Source: Streptomyces rubiginosohelvolus (GTDB taxonomy: Bacteria; Actinomycetota; Actinomycetes; Streptomycetales; Streptomycetaceae). Taken from it: 64,000 nucleotides of DNA. The DNA lies in the NCBI RefSeq assembly GCF_014649875.1, contig NZ_BMTW01000002.1, positions 248,001 to 312,000 of the forward strand, written 5' to 3'. Made by a program: the position numbers and the translations under genes. Below are positions 62,942-64,000 of this stretch, one piece after another (position 1 is the stretch's first letter; each line of letters begins with the position of its first letter). Under the pieces are notes generated by a model. That model searched no databases. It had not been told where the DNA came from and worked only from the letters and a program-made list of their open reading frames with translations.

Positions 62942-63955
62942 GTGGCGAAGACCGCGCTCATCACCGGGGTGACAGGCCAGGACGGTTCATATCTGGCCGA
63001 GTTGTTGCTCGACAAGGGATACACGGTGCACGGGCTCATACGCCGTTCCTCAAGCTTCAACACCGAGCGGATAGACCACATCTACCAGGGTCCCGAGGAG
63101 CCGGAGCGCTCCTTCGTCCTGCATCACGCGGACCTGTCCGACGGTGTGGCGCTGGTGAACCTGCTGCGCGACATCCAGCCCGACGAGGTCTACAACCTGG
63201 GCGCGCAGTCGCATGTGCGGGTGTCCTTCGACGCCCCGCTGTACACCGGTGACGTCACCGGGCTCGGCACCATCCGGCTCCTGGAGGCGGTCCGGGCCAG
63301 CGGTATCCAGACCCGGATCTACCAGGCCTCGTCCTCCGAGATGTTCGGCGCCAGCCCGCCCCCGCAGAACGAGAAGACCCCGTTCCACCCGCGCAGCCCG
63401 TACAGCGTGGCGAAGGTCTACTCCTACTGGGCCACGGTCAACTACCGCGAGGCGTACGACATGTTCGCGGTGAACGGGATCCTCTTCAACCATGAGTCGC
63501 CGCGCCGGGGGGAGACCTTCGTGACCCGGAAGATCACCCGGGGCGTCGCCCGGATCAAGGCAGGGCTCCAGGACCGGCTGCACCTGGGCAACCTGGACGC
63601 CGTCCGGGACTGGGGGTACGCGCCGGAGTACGTGGACGCCATGTGGCGCATGCTCCAGTGCGACACCCCCGACGACTTCGTGATCGCCACGGGCGAGGGC
63701 GTCAGCGTCCGGGACTTCCTTGAGTACGCCTTCGAGCACGCGGGCCTCGACTGGCGCGAGCACGTGCGTTACGACCCGAAGTACGAACGCCCCAGCGAGG
63801 TCGACGCGTTGATCGGCGACGCCTCGAAGGCCGAGGAGCTGCTGGGGTGGAAGCCCGAGGTGAAGTCCCGGGAGCTGGCCCGGATCATGGTCGACGCCGA
63901 TATCCGCAAGCTGGCCGACCAGTTGTCCGGGGCCGCCGTCCGGGTGGACCGGTGA
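62942..63955 (+). CDS. gmd: GDP-mannose 4,6-dehydratase
   Basis: 337-residue SDR that converts GDP-D-mannose to GDP-4-keto-6-deoxy-D-mannose. NAD(P) motif [44 protein letters not shown], catalytic YSVAK and [18 protein letters not shown], all typical of Gmd. I choose the GTG at 62942 (AAGGGGG 5 nt upstream) over an ATG-like start 14 codons earlier. It supplies the substrate of the divergent fcl product. Length is normal for the family. Confidence 0.95.
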   Translation: MAKTALITGVTGQDGSYLAELLLDKGYTVHGLIRRSSSFNTERIDHIYQGPEEPERSFVLHHADLSDGVALVNLLRDIQPDEVYNLGAQSHVRVSFDAPLYTGDVTGLGTIRLLEAVRASGIQTRIYQASSSEMFGASPPPQNEKTPFHPRSPYSVAKVYSYWATVNYREAYDMFAVNGILFNHESPRRGETFVTRKITRGVARIKAGLQDRLHLGNLDAVRDWGYAPEYVDAMWRMLQCDTPDDFVIATGEGVSVRDFLEYAFEHAGLDWREHVRYDPKYERPSEVDALIGDASKAEELLGWKPEVKSRELARIMVDADIRKLADQLSGAAVRVDR

Positions 63956-64000
63956 CGGGGCAGGACCGCCGTGCCCGTGGGCCGGTGAACGGGTCCGCCG

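Overview
The window reads as chromosomal DNA of a Streptomyces. It has very high GC with strong third-position GC bias, frequent GTG starts, GGAGG-type ribosome sites and typical Streptomyces families: NgcE-type lipoprotein, HTH-MurA, conservon-like kinase/roadblock pair, class III lanthipeptide genes, DmdR/IdeR-type iron boxes. From memory, the order ngcEFG - acnA - murA-like resembles the SCO5998-SCO6007 part of the S. coelicolor chromosome. All functions are inferred from sequence; no searches were run.

Layout. 1-7.8 kb: an NgcEFG-type amino-sugar ABC transporter (minus strand, last gene cut by the window edge), a DasR-like operator, and a divergent secreted GH92 alpha-mannosidase. 7.8-20.2 kb: housekeeping and small genes, including aconitase with an unusual upstream region, a MerR regulator on a textbook MerR promoter, a YnfA membrane protein, a frameshifted phosphotransferase, an HTH-MurA fusion and a broken TetR gene. 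20.4-31 kb: a compact class III lanthipeptide locus with two near-identical 36-residue precursors, each followed by a hairpin, then LanKC and an ABC exporter. It is flanked by a two-component pair and a large LAL/LuxR regulator. 31-34.8 kb: a second NarL-type two-component system whose kinase reads in frame into a small membrane protein, divergent from a scramblase/LURP-one-like gene. 34.9-38 kb: wreckage of an NRPS/siderophore-type locus (type II thioesterase fragment and two ABC half-transporters joined by a deletion), then a TetR gene.

39-47 kb: one operon-like run of a nitrate/nitrite-sensing-type histidine kinase, a roadblock/LC7 protein and a complete branched-chain amino-acid-type ABC importer with a fused LivH-LivM permease. 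47-53.3 kb: an FAD monooxygenase and a choline-to-glycine-betaine operon (aldehyde dehydrogenase, APC permease, choline oxidase). 53.3-56.8 kb: an AlkB-like dioxygenase and a PAS-PAS-GAF-PP2C-HATPase phosphatase. 56.9-59.9 kb: two secreted proteins behind a near-ideal iron box, the second with a LAXTG sorting signal, probably an iron- or heme-acquisition surface system. 60.2-64 kb: the start of an exopolysaccharide region with a polyprenyl glycosylphosphotransferase and the GDP-fucose pair fcl/gmd.

Most interesting points: the twin-precursor class III lanthipeptide locus with hairpins and an operator-like repeat array; the iron-box-controlled sortase-anchored pair; the microhomology-type deletion scar in the ABC transporter relic; and the HTH-MurA fusion with its own palindrome.
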